Below, piece after piece: positions 18,303-26,719 of a DNA stretch of 64,000 nucleotides (position 1 is the first letter of the stretch; each line of letters opens with the position of its first letter). Position numbers and translations under genes: made by a program. The notes under the pieces are model-generated. The model saw nothing but the letters and a program-made list of their open reading frames with translations. It was not told the origin of the DNA and did no database searches. Source of the stretch: Iodidimonas sp. SYSU 1G8 (GTDB lineage Bacteria > Pseudomonadota > Alphaproteobacteria > SMXS01); contig NZ_JBBYXJ010000001.1 of the NCBI RefSeq assembly GCF_039655775.1, forward strand, positions 1,883,501 to 1,947,500, given 5' to 3'.

Positions 18303-18315
18303 GCCAGAATCTGGC
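18303..18315. promoter_or_regulatory. Palindrome GCCAGA-A-TCTGGC, candidate TetR operator
   Basis: Perfect 13-bp dyad about 80 bases upstream of the TetR gene start and 236 bases before the P450 at 18551. Position suits autoregulation and control of the divergent P450 operon. Inferred from symmetry alone. Confidence 0.4.
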
Positions 18316-18550
18316 AAGACCGCAGCCCCTTAGTCCTTGACCGCCGGCACCGGGATCAATAAAACTGAACCTTGTTCCATTTTATGCATCGCCCTTGTGG
18401 GCAACAGGCAGGATGGAGCTTGGGGAGGACCTTGGTGGAAAGACGCGAGCGATTCAAGATCGCTGCCGCCGCAAAAATGCGCGGCAGCTATTTCCACCGC
18501 CGCGCCTCCATGGAAAAGCGTATCATAGTACCGGATGGCGGGGAGATTTC

Positions 18551-19744
18551 ATGACGGACTTCTTCGATATCAAGGATAGGGAATTCCAGGAGAACCCTCA
18601 TCCCACCTACAAGCGACTGATCACCGAATGCCCAGTCCATCATTCGGACAAATATGGTTTCTTCAGTGTCAGCCGTTATCAGGACGTCAAGGAAATCCTG
18701 CGCAACACGGCATTGTGGTCCAGCAAGTTTGGCCCCGGTACCGCCTATGCGGATCCCAATGCGCCGAATGCCCTGGTCAACGTCGATCCGCCCGAGCACG
18801 ACTTCCAGCTGCGGCTGGTGAACAAGGCCTTCACCAAGCAGACCATCGCGGCGCTGGAGCCGGATATCGCGGGTTTCGTCACGAAGCTGGTCGACGATCT
18901 GAAGCCACGCGGACGCGGCGATCTGATGCGCGATTTCGCCATGCATATCCCGCTTTTCGTGATCGCCCGCATGCTCGGCGTGAACCCCGATGACGGGCTG
19001 ATGTTTCGCGGCTGGGTCGAAGAACTGACCCTGGGTGTGTTCGGCGATGCCGATCCCGCCGTGATCCAGCGCGTCCAGGGCGAATTCGGCGCCTACTTCA
19101 TCAACGAAGTCCAGAAGCGCCAGACGGTGCTGGATGCCGGCGGCACGCTGGAAGACGATCTGATCACCCGGCTGCTGACCGCCGAAGTGGACGGCAAGCG
19201 GCTGGAGCCGGCGCGCGTGCTCGGCTTCATCTCGTTCCTGCTGATCGCGGGCAGCGGCACGACCACCATGCTGGTGTGCAACACCATTCACCATCTGCTG
19301 GAGAATCCCGACCAGATGGCGAAGGTCCTCGCCAATCCGGACCTGATCCCGGCGGCGGCCGAGGAATCCATGCGCTTTACCGCGCCCGTCCACGGCCTGT
19401 TCCGCACGAACAACGAGGATGTGACCCTGCACGGCGTGCACATTCCCAAGGATTCCAAGGTGATGTGCATGTTCGCCGCGGCCAATCTGGACGAAAGCCA
19501 GTTCAGCGAGCCGGACCGCTTCAACGTGGAACGCGATCCGTCCGAACTTCGCAAGCAGCTAGGCTTCGGCTGGGGCACGCATATCTGCACCGGCGCGCCG
19601 CTGGCCCGCATGGAGGCGCGCATCGCCCTGCACGAGATTCTCACCCGTCTGCCCAATCTGCGCGCCGATGGACCTGCCGTGCAGACGGCGCCGTCGGTGC
19701 TGTACGGCTTCGACCATCTGCCTGTTGCCTGGGACGTGGAGTGA
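18551..19744 (+). CDS. Cytochrome P450 (2)
   Basis: 397-residue P450 with heme motif FGWGTHICTG (C346), I-helix motif AGSGTTT and K-helix EESMR. The I helix has Gly-Thr rather than the common Glu/Asp-Thr pair, as seen in some bacterial P450s. GGGGAGATTTC precedes the ATG; 52 upstream codons of the same frame are not supported. It heads a run of same-strand genes (P450, LLM oxidoreductase, OYE fusion, SnoaL-like protein, small membrane protein) with short gaps, so one transcript ending at the terminator near 23326 is likely. Divergent from TetR C. Confidence 0.92.
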   Translation: MTDFFDIKDREFQENPHPTYKRLITECPVHHSDKYGFFSVSRYQDVKEILRNTALWSSKFGPGTAYADPNAPNALVNVDPPEHDFQLRLVNKAFTKQTIAALEPDIAGFVTKLVDDLKPRGRGDLMRDFAMHIPLFVIARMLGVNPDDGLMFRGWVEELTLGVFGDADPAVIQRVQGEFGAYFINEVQKRQTVLDAGGTLEDDLITRLLTAEVDGKRLEPARVLGFISFLLIAGSGTTTMLVCNTIHHLLENPDQMAKVLANPDLIPAAAEESMRFTAPVHGLFRTNNEDVTLHGVHIPKDSKVMCMFAAANLDESQFSEPDRFNVERDPSELRKQLGFGWGTHICTGAPLARMEARIALHEILTRLPNLRADGPAVQTAPSVLYGFDHLPVAWDVE

Positions 19745-19749
19745 GATCG

Positions 19750-20637
19750 ATGGAATATTTTGCCAACTACAATACGGGCATCGATCTGGATCCGGCGGAC
19801 TGGGCGAGCGCTCGCGAAGCCGAGGGCTTCGACGGCGTCGTCGTCAGCGACCATTTCTGGGTCGGCGACAAGCCCTACCCGCATGTATGGGTCACCCTGA
19901 CCCGGATCGCCTGCGCCACCACCGGCCTGCGCTTCGGCTCGTCGTTCTGCAACAACCTGTTCCGGTCGCCGGTCGAATTCGCCCAGGCCAGCCTGACCCT
20001 GCATCAGGCCGCCAAGGGCCGCTTCGAAGCCGGGCTGGGCGCCGGATGGTCCGAGAGCGAGGTCTCGGGCGGGCTGGGCCAGTACTATCCCGGCCCCGGC
20101 GAGCGCGCGAGCCGCTATCGCGAGGCGATGACCGTTGTCCGCGAGATTTTCGACACCGGCAAATGCACCTTCCAGGGCGAGCACTATAAGATCAACGTTC
20201 CCGTCATCGGCCCCTATAACGGCACCGCGCCGCTGCTGGTCGGCTCGGCCGGCGGCCCGCGCACACGGCGCGAGATCACGCCCATCGTCGACCGCGTCGA
20301 GGTGTTCGCCGGGGACTTCATCCGGGGCGGCTCGCTCGATTTCGCCGCGCTGGCGCGCGTCACCGACGATGACGTGAAGGAAATGGTCGCCAAGGTCCGC
20401 GAGATCGACGCCGACATTCCCATCGGATACTTCACCCTGATGGCCGCGGGAGAGAGCGAGCCGGTCAAGGGTCTCGAGGCCATGCTGGGCGACGGTTTCG
20501 CCAGCGGCCTTGTCGGCCATCCCGAAAAGGTCGCCGCCAAGATCGACCAGATGGCCTCGTGGGGATTCGGCCGCGTCCAGCTCACGGAACTGGTGCCGGG
20601 CAGCTACACCAATCTGGCGCCCTACATCAGGCGCTGA
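19750..20637 (+). CDS. LLM class (luciferase-like) flavin-dependent oxidoreductase
   Basis: 295-residue TIM-barrel oxidoreductase using FMN or F420. The family pattern is visible: NTGIDLDPADWASAREAEG at the start, VVVSDHFW, GLRFGSSFCNN, FEAGLGAGW near residue 100, and VGSAGGPRTRREI. The ATG lies 5 bases after the P450 stop with GGAGTGAGA overlapping the stop, so translation is probably coupled. Such enzymes perform monooxygenation or dehydrogenation in degradation of ring compounds. Cofactor cannot be settled by eye. Confidence 0.88.
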   Translation: MEYFANYNTGIDLDPADWASAREAEGFDGVVVSDHFWVGDKPYPHVWVTLTRIACATTGLRFGSSFCNNLFRSPVEFAQASLTLHQAAKGRFEAGLGAGWSESEVSGGLGQYYPGPGERASRYREAMTVVREIFDTGKCTFQGEHYKINVPVIGPYNGTAPLLVGSAGGPRTRREITPIVDRVEVFAGDFIRGGSLDFAALARVTDDDVKEMVAKVREIDADIPIGYFTLMAAGESEPVKGLEAMLGDGFASGLVGHPEKVAAKIDQMASWGFGRVQLTELVPGSYTNLAPYIRR

Positions 20638-20674
20638 CACCGCCACATCGAACGCCTAGCTGAAGGGGAGTCAC

Positions 20675-22636
20675 ATGGCGCTCACGCACGTTCTGCAACC
20701 AATCCGCATCGCGGGGGTGACGATCAAGAACCGGGTCGTCCGCACGGCCCATGCCACCGGGATCGGCGGCGGCACCCTGTCCGACGACCTGATCGCCTAT
20801 CACGCCGCGCGGGCGGCGGGCGGTGTCGGCCTGTCGGTGCTGGAGATCCTGTCGGTCCATCCGACCAGTCCGGCGCCGCTGAACATGTTCGACCCGACGC
20901 TGGACGAGGGATACGGCAAGCTGATGGAGGCCGTGCGTCCGCATGGGATGGCCGTGTTCCAGCAGATCTGGCATGGCGGCCATAACGCCAATCCGGTCGA
21001 TGGCAGCCCGCCCTGGTCGGCGTCCGACATCCCCAATCCGCTGGGCGGCGCCGTGCCGATCCCCATGACCAAGACCATGATCGACGAGATCGTCGGCGCC
21101 TACGCGGCGACGGCGGCGCGATGCGAAAAGGCCGGAATCGACGGCGTCGAGTTGCACTGCGCCCATGGCTATCTGGTGCAGCAGTTCCTGTCGCCCAACC
21201 TCAACAAGCGCACCGACGAGTATGGCGGCCCGTTCGAGAACCGGGTCCGCTTCATGCTCGAGGTGCTGCGGGCCATGAAGGCGGCGGTGTCGCCGGGGTT
21301 CGCCGTCGGCATCCGCGTCGCGCCGGACATGGTCGCGGCGGGCGTCGGCGTCGAGATGAACCGTATGGCGGTGGAACGGGTCCAGCAGGAAAAGCTGGTG
21401 GATTTCGTCAACGTCTCCATGGGCAATTACAACAGCTTCCCCAAGATGATCGGTGGCATGCACGAGCCCATGGGCTATGAGCTGCCCACCAGCGTGCCGA
21501 TCGCCAAGGCCGCGACCGTGCCGACCATCGTCATCGGCCGCGTGCGCACGCTGGAGGAAGCGGACCAGATCATCCGCCAGGGCGAGGCCGACATGGTCGG
21601 CATGACCCGCGCCAACATCGCCGATCCGGACCTGGTGCGTAAAACCATGGAAGGCCGGGTCGAGGAAGTGCGGCCCTGCATCGCCTGCAACCAGGGCTGC
21701 GTCGGCAATTTGCTGGGGCCGGCGCATCGCATGGGCTGCGCCGTCAATCCGGGCGTGGGCTTCGAGCGCGCCATCGGCGACGACAGGATCGGCACGGCCG
21801 ACAAGCCGAAGAAGGTCCTGGTCATCGGCGGCGGGCCGTCTGGCCTGGAAGCGGCCCGCGTGGCCGCGCTGCGCGGCCACAAGGTCGTGCTGGCCGAAGC
21901 GACCGGCGAGCTGGGCGGCATGATGAACTTCGCCGCCAAGCTGCCCAAGCGCCACGGCATCGCCGACATCACCAAATGGCAGGAGGCGGAAATCTTCCGC
22001 CTGGGCGTCGCCGTTCGTCTCGGTACCTACATGGAACTGGAGGATGTGATCGCCGAGGCCCCGGACGCCGTCATCGTCGCCACCGGATCCATGCCGCGCA
22101 TGGACGGCATCCAGTCCACCAATCCGGGCGAGCCCATCGGCCATTTCGAGCGCCCCAACGTGCTGTCCAGCATCGATCTGCTGACCCACGGCCGCAACCG
22201 CATCGGCAAGAGCGCCGTGGTGATCGACGATGTCGGCCACTACGAGGCCATTGGCGTCGCGGAATACCTCATGGAACATGGCGCGTCGGTCAGCTTCGTC
22301 ACGACCCAGGCCATGTTCGGCCCCAAGGTGGAAACCGCGCTGATGACCGAGCCGGCGCTGGAACGGCTGGGCAAGGGCGACTTCCGGATCTACACACGTC
22401 ACCGCGTCACCGACGTCGGCGACGAGGAAGCAACCATCACGCCGACCTATGAAGGGGCGGCGAGCGCCATTCCCGCCGAGACCGTTGTCTTCGTCTCGGC
22501 CAACCGGCCCAACCGCGACCTTTACAACGAACTGCGCGGCAAGATCGGCGAGGTGCATGTGGTCGGCGATGCAAATTCACCGCGCTTCCTGCAAACTGCG
22601 ATCCGCGAAGGCCATCTGGCCGCCAAGGCCATTTGA
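20675..22636 (+). CDS. NADH:flavin oxidoreductase (OYE) / FAD-NAD(P) fusion, 2,4-dienoyl-CoA reductase type
   Basis: 653-residue three-part flavoprotein. Residues 1-330 are an old-yellow-enzyme TIM barrel (FMN), with NRVVRTAHATG and HCAHGYLVQQFLSP. C335, C338, C342 and C355 form the 4Fe-4S site typical of trimethylamine dehydrogenase and 2,4-dienoyl-CoA reductase. From residue 382 an FAD-binding Rossmann motif (VIGGGPSGLEAA) begins the C-terminal domains. It reduces or dehydrogenates unsaturated carbonyl or acyl-CoA compounds. AAGGGGAGTCAC precedes the ATG. It is the middle gene of the P450-LLM-OYE operon. Related bile-acid and steroid dehydroxylation enzymes share this architecture, but the substrate here is not known. 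Confidence 0.92.
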   Translation: MALTHVLQPIRIAGVTIKNRVVRTAHATGIGGGTLSDDLIAYHAARAAGGVGLSVLEILSVHPTSPAPLNMFDPTLDEGYGKLMEAVRPHGMAVFQQIWHGGHNANPVDGSPPWSASDIPNPLGGAVPIPMTKTMIDEIVGAYAATAARCEKAGIDGVELHCAHGYLVQQFLSPNLNKRTDEYGGPFENRVRFMLEVLRAMKAAVSPGFAVGIRVAPDMVAAGVGVEMNRMAVERVQQEKLVDFVNVSMGNYNSFPKMIGGMHEPMGYELPTSVPIAKAATVPTIVIGRVRTLEEADQIIRQGEADMVGMTRANIADPDLVRKTMEGRVEEVRPCIACNQGCVGNLLGPAHRMGCAVNPGVGFERAIGDDRIGTADKPKKVLVIGGGPSGLEAARVAALRGHKVVLAEATGELGGMMNFAAKLPKRHGIADITKWQEAEIFRLGVAVRLGTYMELEDVIAEAPDAVIVATGSMPRMDGIQSTNPGEPIGHFERPNVLSSIDLLTHGRNRIGKSAVVIDDVGHYEAIGVAEYLMEHGASVSFVTTQAMFGPKVETALMTEPALERLGKGDFRIYTRHRVTDVGDEEATITPTYEGAASAIPAETVVFVSANRPNRDLYNELRGKIGEVHVVGDANSPRFLQTAIREGHLAAKAI

Positions 22637-22668
22637 CACTGACGACCTGAAAACGGGGACATGCGACC

Positions 22669-23157
22669 ATGAGCGACGATCTGAAATATCTGCGCGACCG
22701 CGCCGACCTGACCGACCTGATCAACAAATACGCCACCGGCATCGATACGCGCGACTGGGCGCTCTATCGCTCGATCTTCGCCGACGAGGTCGAGATGGAT
22801 TTCTCGTCCTACAGCGGCCAGCCCGGATCACGCATGACCGGCGACGCGTGGGCGGCGGGCGTGCAGATGATGCTGCCCGGCTTCGACGCCACCCAGCATC
22901 TGTTCGCCAACATGGTGTTCGACATCAAGGGCGACGAGGCGACGGTGACGGTCTACATGCAGGCCGAACACTTCCTGCCCAACTCTCTGGGCGACGCCAG
23001 TCATACGCTGGGCGGCTACTACACCCACCGCGTCAAGCGCGGCGCGGACGGCTGGAAGATCCACGCCACGACACTCAACGTGACCTGGAGCCGCGGCAAC
23101 CGCCATGTCTACGAGCTGGCCCGGCAGCGGGTAGCCGAGCGCGCGGCGGCGAAATGA
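22669..23157 (+). CDS. SnoaL-like / NTF2-fold protein
   Basis: 162-residue cone-shaped NTF2-like domain. The start DLTDLINKYATGIDTRDWALYRSIF is the typical alpha-helical lead of SnoaL-4 proteins, followed by VEMDFSSYSG and beta strands ending in WKIHATTLNVTWSRGN. Members act as isomerases, cyclases, dehydratases or small beta subunits. Its place after the OYE fusion suggests a role on the same intermediate. A second, divergent SnoaL-like protein lies at 26170. Its stop overlaps the start of the small membrane protein at 23154. Confidence 0.85.
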   Translation: MSDDLKYLRDRADLTDLINKYATGIDTRDWALYRSIFADEVEMDFSSYSGQPGSRMTGDAWAAGVQMMLPGFDATQHLFANMVFDIKGDEATVTVYMQAEHFLPNSLGDASHTLGGYYTHRVKRGADGWKIHATTLNVTWSRGNRHVYELARQRVAERAAAK

Positions 23158-23279
23158 CACCGGACCGCCTGCGGCTCGTCCTGCTCATCGTCGCGGCCGC
23201 CGTCATCGCCTTCAACGTCTACATGTACCTGACCTGGCCGGAAGCACCCATCGAGACCGTGCCGCCCGCCGCCGGTTGA
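23154..23279 (+). CDS. Small single-span membrane protein (41 aa)
   Basis: Begins at an ATGA overlap with the SnoaL-like stop, a strong sign of coupled translation. Residues 8-27 (LVLLIVAAAVIAFNVYMYLT) are one hydrophobic helix, with basic residues before it and a proline-rich tail (PEAPIETVPPAAG) after it, so the N-terminus should face the cytoplasm. No family recognised. It is the last gene before a hairpin terminator. It might anchor or modify an operon enzyme at the inner membrane; that is a guess. Confidence 0.62.
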   Translation: MTPDRLRLVLLIVAAAVIAFNVYMYLTWPEAPIETVPPAAG

Positions 23280-23299
23280 AGCCTCGGCGATGCGTCCCG

Positions 23300-23326
23300 A
23301 ACAGCCCGTCCACGTGACGGGCTGTT
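23300..23326 (+). terminator. Intrinsic terminator of the P450-LLM-OYE operon
   Basis: Eleven-bp stem AACAGCCCGTC/GACGGGCTGTT, 5-base loop, then a T-rich TTCATTTT tail, 20 bases after the last gene of the operon. Confidence 0.85.
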
Positions 23327-23368
23327 TCATTTTGATGCTCGAGCGGATGCGCGCTACCGACAAGAAGA

Positions 23369-23412
23369 GAGGTTCGGCCGCGGTCCGGAAAACCGGACTC
23401 TGGCCGAACCTC
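23369..23412 (-). terminator. Long two-tier hairpin, probable terminator of the TonB receptor gene
   Basis: Outer 11-bp arms GAGGTTCGGCC/GGCCGAACCTC enclose an inner 6-bp stem GTCCGG-AAAA-CCGGAC. It lies 62 bases past the receptor stop. The minus-strand tail (TCTTCTTG) is only moderately T-rich. It may also act as an mRNA 3'-end stabiliser. Confidence 0.55.
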
Positions 23413-23474
23413 CTTGTTCCGGACCGGGGTCCGGCGGGGAGTCGGGCGCTGTCATGGCACAGCGCCCTCGGGGA

Positions 23475-25913
23475 TCAGTCGAAGCGATAGGTGAGCTGCA
23501 GCATCATGCTGCGGCCACGCTGGGTGGTGCCGGCCAGATCGGCCCACTTGCCATTCGGCGTTCCAGTGCCGGAACCGGTCAGGGGCGAATCCACGGCGCT
23601 GAGGATGACCGCTTCGTTGGTCAGGTTGCGACCGATGAAGGACAGGGCCCAGCGATCGTCGTCGGTGCGCAACGTCAGACCCGCGTCGACGGTGAAGTAT
23701 CCGTCCTGGAACGCGTCGGGGCGCTGCTGCGGGTAGAGGGGATAGGAGCTGGAATAGCGGCCGTCCAGATTGACGTCGAGGCCGAAGCCGTTGGACAGCG
23801 GGACGCTATAGGTGAAGCCGGCGTTGATCTCCCATTCCGGCGCCAGTTGGAGCTGCGTGCCCGACAGATCCTGGGTCTGGAAGACGCCGCCGCCATTGGG
23901 CTGCAGGTTGCAGCCTTGAGCCGGAGTCTGGCCCGCCCAGCAGCCGCCAATATAGTTGGTATACTTGGCGTCGTTGTAGGCCACGGCGCCGCGGACCATC
24001 AGGTCGTCGCTCGCCGCCCAGTTCACGTCCAGCTCGACGCCGGTGGTGCGGGCCGCCGCCGCATTCGCGACGCGGAAGGCCGCGATGGAGCTATCGAAGA
24101 TGTTGACCTGCAGATCGCTGTATTCGTAGCGGTAGAACACCAGGTTCGCGCGCAGGGTGTCCGACAGGAGCGAGGCCTTCGCCCCCAGCTCGAACCCCTT
24201 CACCTTCTCCGGACCGAACTCGAGCAGCGCGACCTGTTCGGCCAGCGGCAGCACGCTTCGGCGCGGCGCCGTGCTGTGCGAGAAGCCGCCCGACTTGAAG
24301 CCCTGCTTATAGGCGCCGTAGACCATCAGTTCGTCGGTCGCGTGCCAGCTCAGGGTGACCTGCGGCGACAGATTGTCGTTACTGATGGCGCTGTCGAACG
24401 GATCGCGCGAGAACACGCCGTTCAGCAGGGCATGGACATAGCTGTTCTGCAGGTGCGAGACCTTGCGCTCCTTGGTGTAGCGGACGCCGCTCGACAGCTC
24501 GAGCGTGTCGATGATCTCCCAGATGGCCTCGCCGACCACCGACCAGGTTCGCCCGTCCTGGGTCGATGTGCGGTCCCAGCTGAAATAGCGGCCGGTCAAG
24601 GCATCCGGCGGCAGCGCCGCGATGCGCGAGGTGTTGCGGAAGGTGAGGTCGGCATCCTGGTAGTAGGCACCGATCATGAAGTTGATCGGCATGTCGAACC
24701 GGGTCAGCGCACGGACCTCTTGGCTGAACGCCTTGAATTCCGTGTCTTCGAATGCGAACACCTGCGACGCGTTCGAGAAGTCGTAATTGTCGAACAGCTT
24801 GCTGCGCAGGGTGTGATAGCCGGTCACCGAGGTCAGGTTCACCGTGTCGAGGTCGTATTCGACCTTGAAGGACAGCGCCAGACTCTTGTAGTCGCCATAG
24901 GAGGACCCGTCTTTCAGTTCCGGGAAGTTGGCGCCCAGTTCCTCGGGTGCCATGCCGCGAGACTGGCGGAAGTCCACATTGCACTCGCCGTCCAGGTCCG
25001 GCACGCCAAAGATCGGTTGCGGCGTGTTGCCCGGACCCTGACACCCGAATTTCTGCAACGCGCCCGAATAGCCATCATGCTGCAAGGACGCTCCCTGCGC
25101 CTTCAGGGTCACGGTCAGGTCGTCATTGGGCGTCCACTTGGCGGTCACGCGGCCGAGATATTCCTCTTTGCCCGCGACACGGTAGTCATCCGCGCCCGGC
25201 AGCACGAAGCCGAGCGGATCAATGCCGGCGTGGGACTGGGCGATATTGCGCATCCAGCCGCTGGAGTCGGAGCCGCGAAACGCGAAACGCAGGCCGAACT
25301 CATCGGACACCGGCACCGAGACGGCAAACTCGGCCATCTTCTCGCGGGCTTCGATTTCATAGCCGAGGCGGGCATAGCCCTCGAACTCGTCGGTGGGATC
25401 CGCGGTCTTGATGCTGACCAGGCCGGCGGGTGTGTTCTTGCCGAAATACAGCGTCTGCGGGCCCTTCATCACCTCGACCTGCTGCATGTCCATGAAGCCC
25501 TGGGCGACCCATTGGCCACGATTGTAGAACACGTCGTCGATGACGAGGCCAACCGACTGATCGAAGCCCGCATCCACCGAGGAGGTCCCGACACCGCGAA
25601 TGTACAGGATGGCGCCGGCGCCGCTCGACGTCGGGCTGATGGTCAGATTGGGCGTGATGGTGGAGATCTGGTTCAGGTCGGCGATCGCGTACCGCTCCAG
25701 CGCCTGCTTATCGATCGCCGTGATGGCCACGGGAACGTCCTGCACGCTTTCGTCGCGCTTACGGGCCGACACGACGACCGAGTCAACGCGCCGGGGTTCG
25801 GCAGCCGGGGCCTTGGCGTTGGCGGGCGCCTCCTGCGCGACCGCCGCCGTGACCGACAGCGCCAGTAAGCCCCAGATCGATGTGGACAATCCGAGCCGAT
25901 AAACTCGTTTCAT
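23475..25913 (-). CDS. TonB-dependent outer-membrane receptor (2)
   Basis: 812-residue receptor with signal peptide (MKRVYRLGLSTS ... AAVAQ), an Ala/Pro linker, a TonB-box-like VDSVVVSARKR segment, a plug domain (ILYIRGVGTSS, MQQVEVMKGPQTLYFGKNTP) and a C-terminal barrel ending RFD. This plug motif FGKNTPAG is typical of receptors found in sphingomonad-like catabolic islands. GGGGAGG lies eight bases before ATG 25913, which decides the start over a longer frame. It is convergent with the P450-led operon and so closes the island. Ligand unknown; a hydrophobic growth substrate is the favoured inference. Confidence 0.92.
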   Translation of the reverse strand: MKRVYRLGLSTSIWGLLALSVTAAVAQEAPANAKAPAAEPRRVDSVVVSARKRDESVQDVPVAITAIDKQALERYAIADLNQISTITPNLTISPTSSGAGAILYIRGVGTSSVDAGFDQSVGLVIDDVFYNRGQWVAQGFMDMQQVEVMKGPQTLYFGKNTPAGLVSIKTADPTDEFEGYARLGYEIEAREKMAEFAVSVPVSDEFGLRFAFRGSDSSGWMRNIAQSHAGIDPLGFVLPGADDYRVAGKEEYLGRVTAKWTPNDDLTVTLKAQGASLQHDGYSGALQKFGCQGPGNTPQPIFGVPDLDGECNVDFRQSRGMAPEELGANFPELKDGSSYGDYKSLALSFKVEYDLDTVNLTSVTGYHTLRSKLFDNYDFSNASQVFAFEDTEFKAFSQEVRALTRFDMPINFMIGAYYQDADLTFRNTSRIAALPPDALTGRYFSWDRTSTQDGRTWSVVGEAIWEIIDTLELSSGVRYTKERKVSHLQNSYVHALLNGVFSRDPFDSAISNDNLSPQVTLSWHATDELMVYGAYKQGFKSGGFSHSTAPRRSVLPLAEQVALLEFGPEKVKGFELGAKASLLSDTLRANLVFYRYEYSDLQVNIFDSSIAAFRVANAAAARTTGVELDVNWAASDDLMVRGAVAYNDAKYTNYIGGCWAGQTPAQGCNLQPNGGGVFQTQDLSGTQLQLAPEWEINAGFTYSVPLSNGFGLDVNLDGRYSSSYPLYPQQRPDAFQDGYFTVDAGLTLRTDDDRWALSFIGRNLTNEAVILSAVDSPLTGSGTGTPNGKWADLAGTTQRGRSMMLQLTYRFD

Positions 25914-26121
25914 AGATAGCCTCCCCAAAAGACGCCGTTCTGGCGCTGCTTCCTTGTTTGCCGCAGGCAAAGCTTCGCCATGCGCTGCCCGACCCATTTC
26001 TGGCCCGGCAGCCTGATCGACGACGACGGATGTCTGCGCTCCCCTGCCCCAATTCTGGGACTTGTATCAAATTAGATGCACCTTATGAAAAAATGGACCG
26101 TCATTCAATATTAAACTTGTT

Positions 26122-26152
26122 AAAAAAAAGCGCCGCGGTTGACGGCGCTTTT
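26122..26152 (-). terminator. Intrinsic terminator of the SnoaL-like gene at 26170
   Basis: Stem AAAAGCGCCG/CGGCGCTTTT; on the minus strand it is followed by a run of eight T, 17 bases past the stop codon. Confidence 0.9.
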
Positions 26153-26169
26153 CCTGGAGAAGGAGGGCT

Positions 26170-26643
26170 TCAGACGAATTTGCTATCCTCGGTGGAATAG
26201 GGACCGCTTTCCTCGACCGTCACGTGCAGACCCTCGAACAGCCAGCGGCCGTCCACCCGCACATACTCTTCCTCGTAGAAGCCGATGATCCGGTGGTACT
26301 GCAGCGAACCGTCGTTGATCTTGCCGGTGAACAGCATGATGAAGCGCCATTCGCCCGTGGCCCGGTCGCCGGTGACCTGGATGATGGGGTTGGTGACCAT
26401 ATGGGCGGAATTACGCATGCGCCCGCTGGCCCGAACGCCGCCGATATAGGCTTTGATGGCGTCGTGACTCTTGGCGTACACGCCGATATTCTTGCCTTCC
26501 CACAAGCCATCGGGCACGAAACAGGCGGCCACCTTGTCGGGATTGTGATCGTCGTCGCACGCCTGGCAGTAGCGCGCCTTGAGCTGCCTGATCGCCTCGA
26601 TATCCTCGAGCCGCCGGATGCGGTCTTCCAGTGTTTCCGTCAT
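26170..26643 (-). CDS. SnoaL-like / NTF2-fold protein (2)
   Basis: 157-residue NTF2-like domain: EDIEAIRQLKARYCQACDDD helix, then VAACFVPDGLWEG and later strands GEWRFIMLFTGKIN and GRWLFEGLHVTVEE. ATG 26643 follows GGGGAGACACAGG. It resembles the protein at 22669 only at fold level. Single-gene unit with its own terminator, lying between the second TonB receptor and TetR D. Likely a small isomerase, dehydratase or ligand-binding protein of the catabolic island; reaction unknown. Confidence 0.83.
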   Translation of the reverse strand: MTETLEDRIRRLEDIEAIRQLKARYCQACDDDHNPDKVAACFVPDGLWEGKNIGVYAKSHDAIKAYIGGVRASGRMRNSAHMVTNPIIQVTGDRATGEWRFIMLFTGKINDGSLQYHRIIGFYEEEYVRVDGRWLFEGLHVTVEESGPYSTEDSKFV

Positions 26644-26719
26644 GAACCTGTGTCTCCCCTGTTGGTGGGGCACGGTAACACAATCGGACCAGGGGAAAAG
26701 CGTGGGACTGTTCGGGAGC

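Noticed and set aside
18337-18550. Short overlapping frames before P450 (2)
   Set aside because: No conserved features; the region is better read as promoter and leader.
20627-22558. Long minus-strand frame opposite the OYE fusion gene
   Set aside because: Composition-driven shadow, histidine- and valine-rich, with no recognisable motif.
23454-25868. Long plus-strand frame opposite the second TonB receptor
   Set aside because: Shadow frame; no start signal and no domain.
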